Assembly (NCBI RefSeq): GCF_004000805.1
Contig: NZ_BILY01000030.1
Location: forward strand, 1 to 64,000
Origin: Paenibacillus glycanilyticus NBRC 16618
Lineage (GTDB): Bacteria > Bacillota > Bacilli > Paenibacillales > Paenibacillaceae
Direction of reading: 5' to 3'
DNA: 64,000 nucleotides
A program made the translations under genes and the position numbers. The number at the start of each line of letters is the position of its first letter. The first letter of the stretch is position 1. This document shows, in pieces, positions 7,953 through 17,133 of the stretch. The notes under the pieces are model-generated. The model did no database searches, had not been told where the DNA came from, and was given only the letters and a program-made list of their open reading frames with translations.

Positions 7953-9560
7953 TCAACGTCCATCCCGGTATTCCTGCGGAGTGACATCGAATTGCCGCTT
8001 GAACACTTTGATGAAGTAAGCGGGATCCAGGTAGCCGATGTCGGCGCTGATTTCGTAAATCTTCTTGTCGGTCGCCTTCAGCAGATGGCAGGCGCGTTCC
8101 ATCCGAACGGAGGCTACGTAGTCGCTGATTCCTTCACCGGTCTCCAGCTTATAAATTTTCGACAGGTGAGTAGGGTGCAGGTTAACGTAATCCGCCAGCG
8201 CGCGCAGCGATACGTCGAGATGGAGATGCTTGTCCACGTAATCCCTAATCTTCTGAACGTATTGGGAGCGGGCGTTTTTTGCGTCGTGAGCCGTTCCTTC
8301 GCGCAGCTTCGCCAGAGCGTTAAGCGACCACTTCCGCAGCTTGCCAATCGAAGCGAAGGCTTCTCCGCTTTGCAGCAGCTCCATATCCGGTCCGATCAAA
8401 TCTGCCAAGGTGTGTCCGCTGCGGTGGGCAAGGTGCATGAAGGCGGAGCTGATCGTATAGCCCATCTCGAGGCAGTGTTCCCATGACTCGGAGCCTTTGT
8501 CCTCCAGCTCGTCGAACGCTGCGGCCAGCTTGTCCTCCGCAGCATCCCAGCGGCCGGCCTCCGCAAGGTTGAGGAGCCCGGGATGACCGTGAATGACATC
8601 CAGCGCGCCGAAAGCGGCCGTTTTCTTCGTACCGTCCACCTTCATGACGAATTCCTGTTCATCCCCAACGATTTGCCGGAAGTAGGAGACAGCTTGCCGG
8701 TATTGCTCCGGCAGCTCTTCCGGGAAGAGGAACGCATCCGTCACCACGATGGAGACAGCGCCCTTCAGGAACTGCTTCACCTTGGCCTGTATCTGCATGG
8801 CGAGCTTCTCGAGCAGGATGTCGGGCCGGTCTACCGCCGGATGCTCCTTGGCCTGCAGCAGAAAGGCCAGGTATCCGTGCTCCTCCCTGACGCTCCACAC
8901 GCCCATAAATTCCTGGAGAATCTCTTCTGCGATATTCATAATGGCGTATTCCACAAGATGCTGCCCGTTGCCCCGGTATTGGCCGAATTCGTCCTCCAGA
9001 CGCACGAGCGCCAGCGCGCAGGAACCGCTTCGGAATGGCAAGCCGTACATGTCCAGCTTCCGGATCCATTCCTCTTCCGCTATCCGTTCCCCCCGGAAGG
9101 CGCCTAGAAGCAGCTGCCCTCTAAGAAGCGGAAGGTTCTCGCGCAGGGCGAATTGCGTTCGCTCCTGGGAGCTGATGTTTTCCCATTCCGCCTTCAGCTG
9201 ATCGATCGCGGTTTGCGCGGCGCCAAGCAGCTCCTCGTTGGTCGGCGGCTTCAGCAAGTAGTCTACGGCATGGTGCCGAAGCGCCTCCTTGGCGTATTCG
9301 AAGTCGGCATGGCCGGACAGGATGATGCACTTGATTCGCTTGTCTTGCTCCCGAATCCGTTCGATAAGCTCGATTCCGGTCATCTCCGGCATAAGCACGT
9401 CCGAGATGACGATATCGATCGGATTCGTGCCGATGATTTGCAGCGCTTCGCGGGCGGAATAGGCGCGGTGGACCTGCTCGATCCCAAGCGTATGCCAAGG
9501 CTTGTGCATGGACAGGTTCTCAACCCAGTGGGCTTCGTCGTCTACGATTAACAATTGCAT
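7953..9560 (-). CDS. YesN-type response regulator with AraC DNA-binding domain
   Basis: 535 residues. It has an N-terminal receiver domain (residues 1-120, phospho-acceptor Asp54 in IVISDVLMPEMTG, conserved Lys in DYLLKPP), a long divergent middle region of about 300 residues, and a C-terminal AraC/XylS double helix-turn-helix (about 435-535) ending with YFIKVFKRQFDVTPQEYR. It has a strong ribosome site, AAGGAGG, before the ATG. It starts 36 bp after the kinase gene, so the two form one operon. It is expected to activate the neighbouring importer genes on both sides. The middle region is typical of this family and has no assigned activity. Confidence 0.92.
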   Translation of the reverse strand: MQLLIVDDEAHWVENLSMHKPWHTLGIEQVHRAYSAREALQIIGTNPIDIVISDVLMPEMTGIELIERIREQDKRIKCIILSGHADFEYAKEALRHHAVDYLLKPPTNEELLGAAQTAIDQLKAEWENISSQERTQFALRENLPLLRGQLLLGAFRGERIAEEEWIRKLDMYGLPFRSGSCALALVRLEDEFGQYRGNGQHLVEYAIMNIAEEILQEFMGVWSVREEHGYLAFLLQAKEHPAVDRPDILLEKLAMQIQAKVKQFLKGAVSIVVTDAFLFPEELPEQYRQAVSYFRQIVGDEQEFVMKVDGTKKTAAFGALDVIHGHPGLLNLAEAGRWDAAEDKLAAAFDELEDKGSESWEHCLEMGYTISSAFMHLAHRSGHTLADLIGPDMELLQSGEAFASIGKLRKWSLNALAKLREGTAHDAKNARSQYVQKIRDYVDKHLHLDVSLRALADYVNLHPTHLSKIYKLETGEGISDYVASVRMERACHLLKATDKKIYEISADIGYLDPAYFIKVFKRQFDVTPQEYRDGR

Positions 9561-9596
9561 GGAAGAGCCTCCTTGTATGTGTGCTGCGAATTGGGA

Positions 9597-11345
9597 TTAT
9601 GAAGCTTCCTTCGGAATCTCCCATACGATCTCGGTCCGGAAGCCGCCAAGCTCGGATGAGGAGAAGGACAGGGAGGAGCGGGGGCCAAAGCAATGGATAA
9701 TCCGCTGATTGGTGTTCCAAAGCCCGTACCCCATATCGTCCTGCATAGGACCTCTCATTTTTTGATTCATGAGCTCCAGCTTCTCCTCATCCAGGCCGGG
9801 TCCGTCGTCATCGACGAAGATTCGCCAGAAGCCGCCGTCGATCCGTCCGGCGATGCGGATCTCCCCGGAGGAGTAGGATTTGCTTACCCCGTGAATAACG
9901 GCGTTCTCCACCAAGGGCTGCAGCATCAGTCTCGGTACCTGTTGTCCCCGCATTTCTTCCGGAATGTCGATGGAATAATGAATCCGGCCGTTTCGCATTT
10001 TTTGAATATCCAAGTAGTTGACGATCAGCTGAATTTCGTCCTGAAGGCTGGATACCGGCTTCTCCATCCGGGTGATGTAACGATAATACGCGCTAAGGCT
10101 GTAGCCCATCTTGACGACGGCCTCTTCGTCTTTCATCTGCGCCATATTGATCATGTACCCTAGACAGTTATATAAAAAGTGAGGATTGATTTGCGCCTGA
10201 AGCTGCTTCATCGTTGCTTCCTGCGCGATCAGCCGCTCCTTCAGCACGTTGTCGATCAACGTCTCGATCTGCGCCGACATATCGTTGAACCGATAGAACA
10301 GGAAGGTAAATTCGCTGTTCGCCTTGGCATGGATGCGAGCCGAGAAATCGCCGAGCTGGACCTTCTTGAGGCCGCGGATCAGCTTCAGGATTGGGCGCTG
10401 CACGTCCCGGTAGAGCACGATCGAGAAGAAAGCTCCGATAACGAGCAACAGGGCCATAGCCAGGTAAAACAGATTACGGCTGGACGAGATCGGGCCGAGA
10501 ATTTGGTCGAGAGGCACCGGATCAACGAGATACCACTCCAACTGTGGCGACTTCACCAGGCTGACGAGATAGCTTTGCCCGTTCAGCTTGATCGTCTTCT
10601 GCATCGTATCCTCAAGCTTCTGGCCGTCCAAGTAACGGGTCAGCTCCTCCGCAAGCTCCGGGGAGGCGCTTCGGTTCAGAATCGGCTTCTGGCCCGGGGC
10701 GTAGAAGAGGGGATCGCCTTGCCCGCCTTCCTTGTACGTATCCAGCATATTCTGGATGTTCGAGGCGCCAAAGCTGGCTCCCACGACCAGATTGCTGCCC
10801 GTAAGCTTCTGCTGGCCAAGCGAGTCGGCGTAATACCAGCGGAACGCCATTCCTTCGGTACCCGTCGCTCCTTCGCTATAGGTCCAATTCTTCGAAATAT
10901 TGCGCTTTAAATATTCCTCGTCGTACGCAACGCTTGTGCTGGAATTTGAGAGCGCTTCCTTATGCAGCTGCGAATATACCGTGAATTCGACCGGCCAGAT
11001 GTTGACGACGCCGGACTGAAGCGCCATTTTTTCCAGCACCATATATCTCGTCTGCATCCAATCATAGTTATCGTCCCAGATGTTAAGCCCGTTGTACTTC
11101 TGTACGTTGGGATCCTTCGAGAAGGTGAACACGAAATCCATCGTCTGGTTGATCCGGGATTCAATCTGGCTGGACAGGAAGCTGAGCTGCTTAATGTTCG
11201 AGTTGCGGATCTCCTTGCCGATGACGCCGGTGGCGACATTATTGGAATAAGCGAATAAAATGCCGATCGGTATAAACAGCAGAATAATAAGCCCCAAGTA
11301 CTTGACGAACAGGCTGATCTGCAATGGCTGTCTCGTTTTCTTCAT
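9597..11345 (-). CDS. YesM-type membrane sensor histidine kinase
   Basis: 582 residues. It has two membrane helices (about residues 10-35 and 292-313) enclosing a 250-residue extracellular dCache-like sensor domain, then a HAMP domain (DVQRPILKLIRGLKKVQLGD), a His_kinase domain with the phospho-acceptor His389 in QAQINPHFLYN, and an HATPase_c domain (LVENAVIHGVSK, DDDGPGLDEEKL). The ATG at 11345 follows a G-rich site; the longer frame from 11378 does not. It pairs with the AraC-type regulator downstream and lies divergent to the LplB/LplC-type permeases. The signal is probably a sugar or the loaded binding protein (inferred). Confidence 0.92.
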   Translation of the reverse strand: MKKTRQPLQISLFVKYLGLIILLFIPIGILFAYSNNVATGVIGKEIRNSNIKQLSFLSSQIESRINQTMDFVFTFSKDPNVQKYNGLNIWDDNYDWMQTRYMVLEKMALQSGVVNIWPVEFTVYSQLHKEALSNSSTSVAYDEEYLKRNISKNWTYSEGATGTEGMAFRWYYADSLGQQKLTGSNLVVGASFGASNIQNMLDTYKEGGQGDPLFYAPGQKPILNRSASPELAEELTRYLDGQKLEDTMQKTIKLNGQSYLVSLVKSPQLEWYLVDPVPLDQILGPISSSRNLFYLAMALLLVIGAFFSIVLYRDVQRPILKLIRGLKKVQLGDFSARIHAKANSEFTFLFYRFNDMSAQIETLIDNVLKERLIAQEATMKQLQAQINPHFLYNCLGYMINMAQMKDEEAVVKMGYSLSAYYRYITRMEKPVSSLQDEIQLIVNYLDIQKMRNGRIHYSIDIPEEMRGQQVPRLMLQPLVENAVIHGVSKSYSSGEIRIAGRIDGGFWRIFVDDDGPGLDEEKLELMNQKMRGPMQDDMGYGLWNTNQRIIHCFGPRSSLSFSSSELGGFRTEIVWEIPKEAS

Positions 11346-11456
11346 CGTTTCCGTTCCCCCCGGAGATATGCCTAACAAAACCCTATCGATCCTAACAATG
11401 TCCTATAGTGGGACGATGCGCTTGATTGCTACGATAGCTAAGCAAGGATTTGCTCC

Positions 11457-11465
11457 ATTATACCA
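11457..11465 (-). promoter_or_regulatory. extended -10 promoter for the kinase/regulator operon
   Basis: On the minus strand the sequence reads TGGTATAAT, a perfect -10 box with the TGn extension. No good -35 is present, which is tolerated with an extended -10. It is about 110 bp upstream of the kinase start. Confidence 0.45.
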
Positions 11466-11502
11466 GTTAACGATTTTTAGAAAATAGATAGGAGAGAGTG
11501 CC

Positions 11503-12450
11503 ATGGAAAATACAATAAACAGTCTCGAATTATCGACACCGCCGAAAGCCGGCAAAAGACGACGCTACAAGCAGCCATGGATTCTCCACTTCATGGTGCT
11601 GCCGGCCGTTCTGCTGTCGTTTGTCTTCTCCTACATCCCGATGTCGGGTGTCGTGATGGCCTTTCAGGATTATAAGGCACGGCTTGGCTTCCTTCATTCG
11701 CCATGGGTGGGATTCAAGCATTTCCATTACATGTTCTCCAACGATTACTTTGTGAAAATCATCGGGAATACGCTGCTGTTCGCCAGTTCCAAAATCGTCC
11801 TGAACCTCATCATCCCGTTCGCCTTCGCGCTTCTGCTCAACGAAGTCCGCAACATGGGACTAAAGCGTTCCGTTCAGACGCTGGTGTACCTGCCTCACTT
11901 TCTTTCCTGGGTTACGTTGTCGGGCATACTGATCGATGTGCTGGGACAGACCGGTATCGTCAATCAGTTCCTGACAAGCGTTTTTGGCATTCAGCCGATC
12001 TTCTTTCTCGGGGACGGCAGCTGGTTCCGGATAACGATCGTCGTAAGCGACGTCTGGAAGGAATTCGGCTTCAACACCATCGTCTTCCTGGCTGCGCTCT
12101 CGGGCATTAATCCGGCTCTTTACGAAGCGGCGGAGGTGGACGGGGCGACCCGCTGGAAGCAGACGATGCACATTACGCTTCCGTCACTCCTGCCAATGCT
12201 GATCGTAGTCGCAACGCTGGCTATGGGCAACGTGCTGAACGCCAACTTTGACCAGGTGTTTAACCTGTACAGTCCGATGATCTATCAGCAGGGCGACATC
12301 ATCGACACGTTTGTTTACCGTGAAGGCCTGTTAAGCGGCCAGTTCAGCTTCGCGACTGCGGTTGGTCTGTTCAAGTCGGTCATCAGTTTGGTTCTAATCG
12401 TGATCTCGTACCGGATTGCCTACAAATTCGCCGGTTACCGGATTTTCTAG
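11503..12450 (+). CDS. Lpl-type ABC importer permease (LplB-like)
   Basis: 315 residues with six predicted membrane helices. The first loop contains SYIPMSGVVMAFQDYKA, diagnostic of the LplB/YtcP-type permeases, and the EAA loop is PALYEAAEVDGATRWKQTMH followed by ITLPSLLPM. It begins with ATG after GGAGAGAG. It is the first gene of a two-gene operon divergent from the sensor kinase, and it should assemble with the next permease and the lipoprotein encoded at 6128-7834. No ATPase gene is near. Confidence 0.9.
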   Translation: MENTINSLELSTPPKAGKRRRYKQPWILHFMVLPAVLLSFVFSYIPMSGVVMAFQDYKARLGFLHSPWVGFKHFHYMFSNDYFVKIIGNTLLFASSKIVLNLIIPFAFALLLNEVRNMGLKRSVQTLVYLPHFLSWVTLSGILIDVLGQTGIVNQFLTSVFGIQPIFFLGDGSWFRITIVVSDVWKEFGFNTIVFLAALSGINPALYEAAEVDGATRWKQTMHITLPSLLPMLIVVATLAMGNVLNANFDQVFNLYSPMIYQQGDIIDTFVYREGLLSGQFSFATAVGLFKSVISLVLIVISYRIAYKFAGYRIF

Positions 12451-12468
12451 GAAAGGGGAGGGGAACCC

Positions 12469-13341
12469 ATGTATCACAAAACGATACCCTACCGCGTATT
12501 CAGCGCTTTTAATAACGTCATTCTGCTCGTCATCGGGATCCTGTGCCTGCTGCCCATGTTCCATTTGCTCATGGTGTCCTTAAGCTCCAGCGCCGCCGCG
12601 AACGGAGGCTTGGTCACGTTCTGGCCGAAAGGCTTCACCTTCGAGGCGTATGCCAAGACGTTCGACAATAAGAACTTTCTTACCGCGCTGTGGGTAGCCA
12701 TCGAGCGGACCTTGCTTGGCACGGCGCTTGGCCTGTTCGTAAACGCGATTGCGGCTTATGCACTGTCCAAGGACACCAGGGTATTCCGCGCGAGAAACAT
12801 GTACCTGTGGTACTTCGTCATAACGATGCTGTTCAGCGGCGGCCTCATTCCAAGCTACATTCTTATTCTGAAGCTGCATCTGATCAATAACCTCATGGCG
12901 CTTATCCTGCCGGGTCTAGTGGCGGCTTACAATATGATTCTGCTCTTGAACTTTTTCCGCACGGTGCCCAAGGAGCTGGAGGAAGCGGCGTTTATGGACG
13001 GCTCGGGCCATCTTCGGAGCTTCTTCTCGATCTATCTGCCGATCTCGCTGCCTTCGCTTGCGACGGTAGGGCTGTTCACCATGGTTGGTCACTGGAACGC
13101 ATACTTCGACGGCTTGATCTATATGAAGGACGCGGCCAAGCTTCCGCTCGCGAGCTTTATGCAGACGCTTATCGTACAGTCGGACATGACGTCATTCGAC
13201 GCAGCGGCTATCGCGAACATGTCGCAGCGGACGCTCCGCGCTTCGCAGATCTTCATCGGCGCTTTGCCGATTCTGATTGTATATCCGTTCCTCCAGCGCT
13301 TCTTCGTAAAAGGCGTCGTCATCGGCGCCGTGAAGGAATAG
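12469..13341 (+). CDS. Lpl-type ABC importer permease (LplC/YtcP-like)
   Basis: 290 residues with six predicted helices. It shows the family features LPMFHLLMVSLSSSAAANGG near the N-terminus, the EAA loop PKELEEAAFMDGSGHLRSFF, and the C-terminal QRFFVKGVVIGAVKE. It starts 18 bp after the LplB-like gene with a strong AAGGGGAGGGG site, so the two permeases are co-expressed. With the partner permease it makes the membrane channel for the YesMN-controlled importer. Confidence 0.9.
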   Translation: MYHKTIPYRVFSAFNNVILLVIGILCLLPMFHLLMVSLSSSAAANGGLVTFWPKGFTFEAYAKTFDNKNFLTALWVAIERTLLGTALGLFVNAIAAYALSKDTRVFRARNMYLWYFVITMLFSGGLIPSYILILKLHLINNLMALILPGLVAAYNMILLLNFFRTVPKELEEAAFMDGSGHLRSFFSIYLPISLPSLATVGLFTMVGHWNAYFDGLIYMKDAAKLPLASFMQTLIVQSDMTSFDAAAIANMSQRTLRASQIFIGALPILIVYPFLQRFFVKGVVIGAVKE

Positions 13342-13368
13342 ACCGGAACTCCATACCGCAACAAAGTC

Positions 13369-13422
13369 AACCTCTAAACGCGGCCGCTCTCCTCGAGTGA
13401 GTGGCTCCGATTAGAGGTTTTT
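13369..13422 (+). terminator. probable terminator after the LplBC-type permease operon
   Basis: AACCTCTAA (13369-13377) pairs with TTAGAGGTT (13411-13419), followed by TTT. The loop is large and contains a second small GC-rich fold. Confidence 0.5.
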
Positions 13423-13495
13423 GTCAATAAACGCAATCTTTATGAAAGGAGCACCAAATACGGATCGTGTTTGCGTTTCTTCCTATAATTAAGGA

Positions 13496-13525
13496 TTGAC
13501 TTTGATAATGAGAATTGTTATCATC
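13496..13525 (+). promoter_or_regulatory. Fur box overlapping a sigma-A promoter
   Basis: TTGACT (13496-13501), a 17-bp spacer and TATCAT (13519-13524) form a good promoter. The 19-bp site GATAATGAGAATTGTTATC (13504-13522) overlaps spacer and -10, and is a near-perfect inverted repeat matching the Fur consensus. Iron-replete Fur would block polymerase directly. This is strong evidence that the following importer is for iron. Confidence 0.88.
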
Positions 13526-13578
13526 ACTTTAGTCAATTAACGAGTTTACAGCGTAACAGCTTATAGGGGGACGTATTT

Positions 13579-14583
13579 GTGTTCGGTAAAGGGAAGAAGC
13601 TAGTTATTGTACTTCTGAGTGTAATGTCTCTTTCGCTTGTCCTTGCGGCATGCGGAGGGAATAAAGAAAATAACGGTAATGCGAATAACGCGGCAACGGA
13701 AAGCGCATCGCCGACACCTGCGGCGACGGAGACGGCAGCGGCACCAACGGAGCAGAAGCTGACGGACGGCATGGGCCACGAAGTTACGATTCCGGCTAAT
13801 CCGCAGCGAATTATCGCTTCCTACCTGGAAGATTACCTGGTCGCTCTTGGCGTGAAGCCGGTTGCGCAATGGAGCGTAGCAAACGGTATTCAAGAATACC
13901 TGCAAGGCGATTTGAAGGATATTCCGACAATTGCTTATGATCTTCCTTACGAAGCGGTCACAAGCTTCACTCCGGATCTAATGATCCTTGGCGCTAACAG
14001 TACGGTTGACGGCGGCAAATACGATCAATACGCGAAGATTGCCCCAACCTTTGTTCTGGGCGACGAAGTGAATAACGATTGGCGCAAAGCGCTTCTGAAA
14101 ATCGGTGAAGTGCTGCAGAAGAAAGATCAAGCTCAAAAGGTGCTTGACGATTACAATGCGAAGGCGGCAGATGCGAAAACAAAGCTTCAGGCAGCCATTC
14201 CAGACCAATCGGTTGCGGCAATCTGGCTTGTAGGAAACAAATTCTATGTGGTTAGCGATAAGCTTTCGAGCGGCACGGTTCTTTATAACGACCTTGGCCT
14301 GAAAGTTCCGAATGTCGTGAAAGAAATTTCCGCTTCCGGAACGGGCAGCTGGAATGAAATCTCCCTTGAGAAGCTTGCCGATCTGGACGCTGACCATCTG
14401 ATTCTGGTCAACAGCGACAAAGCGACCGGCTCTGAAGCGTTGAAAGATCCGATCTGGCAATCCATTCCGGCTGTTAAGAACGGTCATGTGTATGAATATG
14501 ACAGGACGTCCAGCTGGTTGTACTACGGACCGGTAGCAAGCTCCCAAATGATCGACAATGTCTTGAAAGATCTCGTGAAATAA
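13579..14583 (+). CDS. iron-siderophore ABC importer binding lipoprotein (FecB/FhuD-type)
   Basis: 334 residues with a GTG start after AGGGGG. The lipobox VLAAC is followed by a long Asn/Ala/Thr-rich linker, and then the two-lobed class III binding-protein fold joined by one helix. Family signatures are DGMGHEVTIPANPQRIIAS, the FTPDLMILGAN segment, and SIPAVKNGHVYEYDR near the C-terminus. The conserved lobe glutamates that salt-bridge to the permeases are plausible at GEVLQKK. The Fur box and the following FecCD permeases make a ferric-siderophore the likely cargo; which one cannot be told. Confidence 0.9.
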   Translation: MFGKGKKLVIVLLSVMSLSLVLAACGGNKENNGNANNAATESASPTPAATETAAAPTEQKLTDGMGHEVTIPANPQRIIASYLEDYLVALGVKPVAQWSVANGIQEYLQGDLKDIPTIAYDLPYEAVTSFTPDLMILGANSTVDGGKYDQYAKIAPTFVLGDEVNNDWRKALLKIGEVLQKKDQAQKVLDDYNAKAADAKTKLQAAIPDQSVAAIWLVGNKFYVVSDKLSSGTVLYNDLGLKVPNVVKEISASGTGSWNEISLEKLADLDADHLILVNSDKATGSEALKDPIWQSIPAVKNGHVYEYDRTSSWLYYGPVASSQMIDNVLKDLVK

Positions 14584-14609
14584 TGAAATACGGAGTAGTA
14601 GGGATTAGA

Positions 14610-14631
14610 GGGAGCTGCTGCTCCCTTTTTT
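14610..14631 (+). terminator. attenuating terminator between binding protein and permeases
   Basis: GGGAGCTGCTGCTCCC followed by six T. It is a compact intrinsic terminator 27 bp after the binding-protein stop codon. It would let only part of the transcripts continue into the permease genes. Confidence 0.75.
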
Positions 14632-14729
14632 GCCGTTCTGAACGGCGTTTCGCCTTGCGTTAGTAAAGAGAGTATAATTTGCTCTATACAGTACTTATAT
14701 TAATTCAGTTGGAGCGGAGATAAGACGAT

Positions 14730-15806
14730 ATGGCTGAGAACTCTAGGCTACATAACTCTCAATTGGAATCCGAACCCGCGTTGGCGGGCCAGGAGGTTGA
14801 ACGGCTGTATTCCAGGCCGATTACTGCGATTCTCATTATTCTCGGCGGTCTTGTTGCGCTGATTCTGGCGCTGGTTCTGTCGGTTTCCTTTGGCGCGATG
14901 GACATCAAATTTTTGATGGTATGGGATGCCATTTTTCATTTTAATCCGGATTTGAAGGAGCATCAGGTTATTCACGAGCTGCGCTTGCCGCGGGTACTAG
15001 GCTGTATGCTGGTAGGCAGCGCTTTTGCGGTTGCGGGCGCGATTATGCAAGGAATGACGCGTAACCCGCTTGCCGATTCCGGTCTGCTTGGCCTGAACTC
15101 CGGCGCCGGCTTTGCGCTTGCTTTATGCTTTGCTTTTGCTCCGGGTCTTTCTTATTCCTACATTATGATGTTCTCTTTCCTTGGCGCGGCAGTCAGCACT
15201 ATTGTTGTCGTTGTTCTTGGGGCATCCGTACGCGGAGGGCTGACGCCAATGCGGATGGTACTTGCGGGCGTAACGCTGTCCGCCTTGTTAACCGCATTAA
15301 GCGAAGGGATTGCGCTGTACTTCCGCATTGGCCAGGAGCTTGCCTTCTGGTATGCCGGAGGGGTTGCCGGTATCCGCTGGGAGCAGCTGAAAGTTATGTT
15401 TCCGTGGGTAGGCGTTGCGCTTATCGCTGCAATGGTGCTGTCCCGTTCCATTACGATGCTGAGTCTAGGCGAAGAAGTGTCCAAGGGTCTTGGCCTGCGG
15501 ACGGGACCCGTTAAGCTGGCAGGCGTTATCATCGTGATCATGCTGGCGGGTTCGGCGGTATCGGTGGCAGGGGCGGTATCTTTTATCGGCCTTCTTGTTC
15601 CTCATGTGGCCCGCAAGCTTGTAGGCGTGGATTACAAATGGATTATTCCAACCTCGGCCGTGCTTGGCGCTTTGCTTGTTGTGCTTGCCGATTTGGCTGC
15701 CAGAACGGTCCATCCTCCATATGAGACACCTATTGGCACAATGATTGCGCTGATTGGCGTTCCATTCTTCCTGTACCTTGCCAACAAGGAAAGGAGGGAG
15801 CTGTAA
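14730..15806 (+). CDS. iron-siderophore ABC importer permease (FecCD family), first subunit
   Basis: 358 residues. After a hydrophilic 30-residue N-terminus there are about nine to ten membrane helices. Signatures include LRLPRVLGCMLVGSAFAVAG, MQGMTRNPLADSGLLGLNSG and FIGLLVPHVARKLVGVDYKW, the last being the cytoplasmic loop contacting the ATPase. It is followed three bases later by its partner FecCD permease, with which it forms a heterodimer. No ATPase follows, so a shared one (as YusV serves several importers in Bacillus subtilis) is likely. Confidence 0.92.
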   Translation: MAENSRLHNSQLESEPALAGQEVERLYSRPITAILIILGGLVALILALVLSVSFGAMDIKFLMVWDAIFHFNPDLKEHQVIHELRLPRVLGCMLVGSAFAVAGAIMQGMTRNPLADSGLLGLNSGAGFALALCFAFAPGLSYSYIMMFSFLGAAVSTIVVVVLGASVRGGLTPMRMVLAGVTLSALLTALSEGIALYFRIGQELAFWYAGGVAGIRWEQLKVMFPWVGVALIAAMVLSRSITMLSLGEEVSKGLGLRTGPVKLAGVIIVIMLAGSAVSVAGAVSFIGLLVPHVARKLVGVDYKWIIPTSAVLGALLVVLADLAARTVHPPYETPIGTMIALIGVPFFLYLANKERREL

Positions 15807-15809
15807 GCG

Positions 15810-16844
15810 ATGAAAGGGACGATGATTTCCTTAGCCGAAGTACGCAGAAAACGGCGTAATACTCTTGTTATTTCCGTCATGTTAATCGGTATTCTTGCAG
15901 CTTTTCTAATAAGCATGAACACCGGGGTTATCCGGATGTCGCCTCTTGACGTGGTTAAGACGCTCCTTGGCTTCGGAACCGCCCAGCAGCATCTGGTGCT
16001 GTTTGATTTCCGACTGCCTCGTATTATCATTTCCATTCTGATCGGCATGGGACTGGCCGTATCCGGTGCGGTTCTTCAGGCACTGACCCGAAATGCGCTG
16101 GCTGATCCCGGCATTATCGGAATTAACTCCGGCGCGGGCATGGTTATTCTGCTCTATGTCGCGTTTTATTCGTCCCCGACAGCAGCGCCGGCGTATTTGC
16201 TGCCGATTCTCGCTTGGCTGGGAGGCGGCGTTGCCGCATTGCTGGTCTTTATTATCTCTTACCGCAAGCATAAAGGACTGTCCTCCAACCGGCTTGTGCT
16301 GAACGGCGTAGCGATAAGCTCGGGCTTCTCGGCGGTGACGATTCTGGTCTCCTTGCGGATTAATCCGGAGCAGTATCAATTCGTATCGACATGGCTAGCG
16401 GGGAGCATTTGGAGCAAGGACTGGAGCTACGTAACGGCATTGCTGCCATTTATCGTAGTATTGCTGCCTTTCGTTTATTTCAAGTCGCAAACGATTAATG
16501 TCCTTAACCTTGGCGCGCCGCTCGCGACGGGTCTGGGGGCAGCCGTTGCCAAGCAGCAGATCTGGCTTCTGGCCGCTGCCGTTGGCCTGGCAAGCTCCTG
16601 CGTAGCGGTCAGCGGCAGTATCGGCTTTGTTGGGCTGATCGCGCCGCATTTGGCCCGAAGGCTGGTCGGGCAGCGCTATCAGATCCTGCTTCCCGCTACG
16701 GCGCTTGCCGGAGGACTGCTTGTCCTTGTAGCCGATACGCTTGGCAGATGGATTCTGCAGCCGTCGGAGATCCCGACAGGTATCGTTGTTGCGGTCATTG
16801 GAGCTCCATATTTCCTCTACTTGATGTTCCGGACAAAAGGATAA
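15810..16844 (+). CDS. iron-siderophore ABC importer permease (FecCD family), second subunit
   Basis: 344 residues with nine to ten membrane helices. Signatures are FRLPRIIISILIGMGLAVSG, LQALTRNALADPGIIGINSG and FVGLIAPHLARRLVGQRYQI. The ribosome site AAGGAGGGA lies inside the end of the preceding gene, so the two are translationally coupled. It forms the second half of the siderophore channel. The operon ends here with a strong terminator; no ATPase or siderophore reductase is linked. Confidence 0.92.
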   Translation: MKGTMISLAEVRRKRRNTLVISVMLIGILAAFLISMNTGVIRMSPLDVVKTLLGFGTAQQHLVLFDFRLPRIIISILIGMGLAVSGAVLQALTRNALADPGIIGINSGAGMVILLYVAFYSSPTAAPAYLLPILAWLGGGVAALLVFIISYRKHKGLSSNRLVLNGVAISSGFSAVTILVSLRINPEQYQFVSTWLAGSIWSKDWSYVTALLPFIVVLLPFVYFKSQTINVLNLGAPLATGLGAAVAKQQIWLLAAAVGLASSCVAVSGSIGFVGLIAPHLARRLVGQRYQILLPATALAGGLLVLVADTLGRWILQPSEIPTGIVVAVIGAPYFLYLMFRTKG

Positions 16845-16885
16845 GCGTGCCCGATGATGGAGGCTGTATTCCCGTGCGTATAGGC

Positions 16886-16937
16886 AAAGAGGCAGTTACC
16901 AAAAGCCATATCATTGGCTTAGGCAACTGCCTCTTTT
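16886..16937 (+). terminator. terminator after the siderophore importer operon
   Basis: AAAGAGGCAGTTRCC-type stem (16886-16900 with 16920-16935) enclosing AAAAGCCA/TTGGCTT, followed by TTTTT. Confidence 0.85.
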
Positions 16938-16943
16938 TCGTAT

Positions 16944-17133
16944 TAGCTAACGAAACGTCATAGTCTTATTTTGCCGATTTCGTCCTCTTATGAAATCTAA
17001 CGAAACCTGGTATCGTTATTTGCCTGTTTAAGCTGCCTTGCGAGGCATTTTCGTGAAAATAGCGTGTCTACGTTTCGTTAGAATTTCGTAATGCTGGATT
17101 TTGGCCAAATAAGGATTCTACGTTTCGTTAGAA
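16944..17133. repeat. four-motif phased repeat element (family C)
   Basis: Four copies of TCTACGTTTCGTTAGA or its reverse. Each is a quasi-palindrome (TCT-ACG and CGT-AGA arms around AAA/TTT with one bulged A). The centres are at 16954, 17004, 17074 and 17124, spacings 50, 70 and 50. The first two are reversed and the last two forward, so the element is symmetric as a whole. The outer-left copies are diverged; the two right copies are identical over 16 bp. A small palindrome, TGCCTTGCGAGGCA (17034-17047), sits midway. It lies between convergent genes, after a terminator. Confidence 0.88.
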
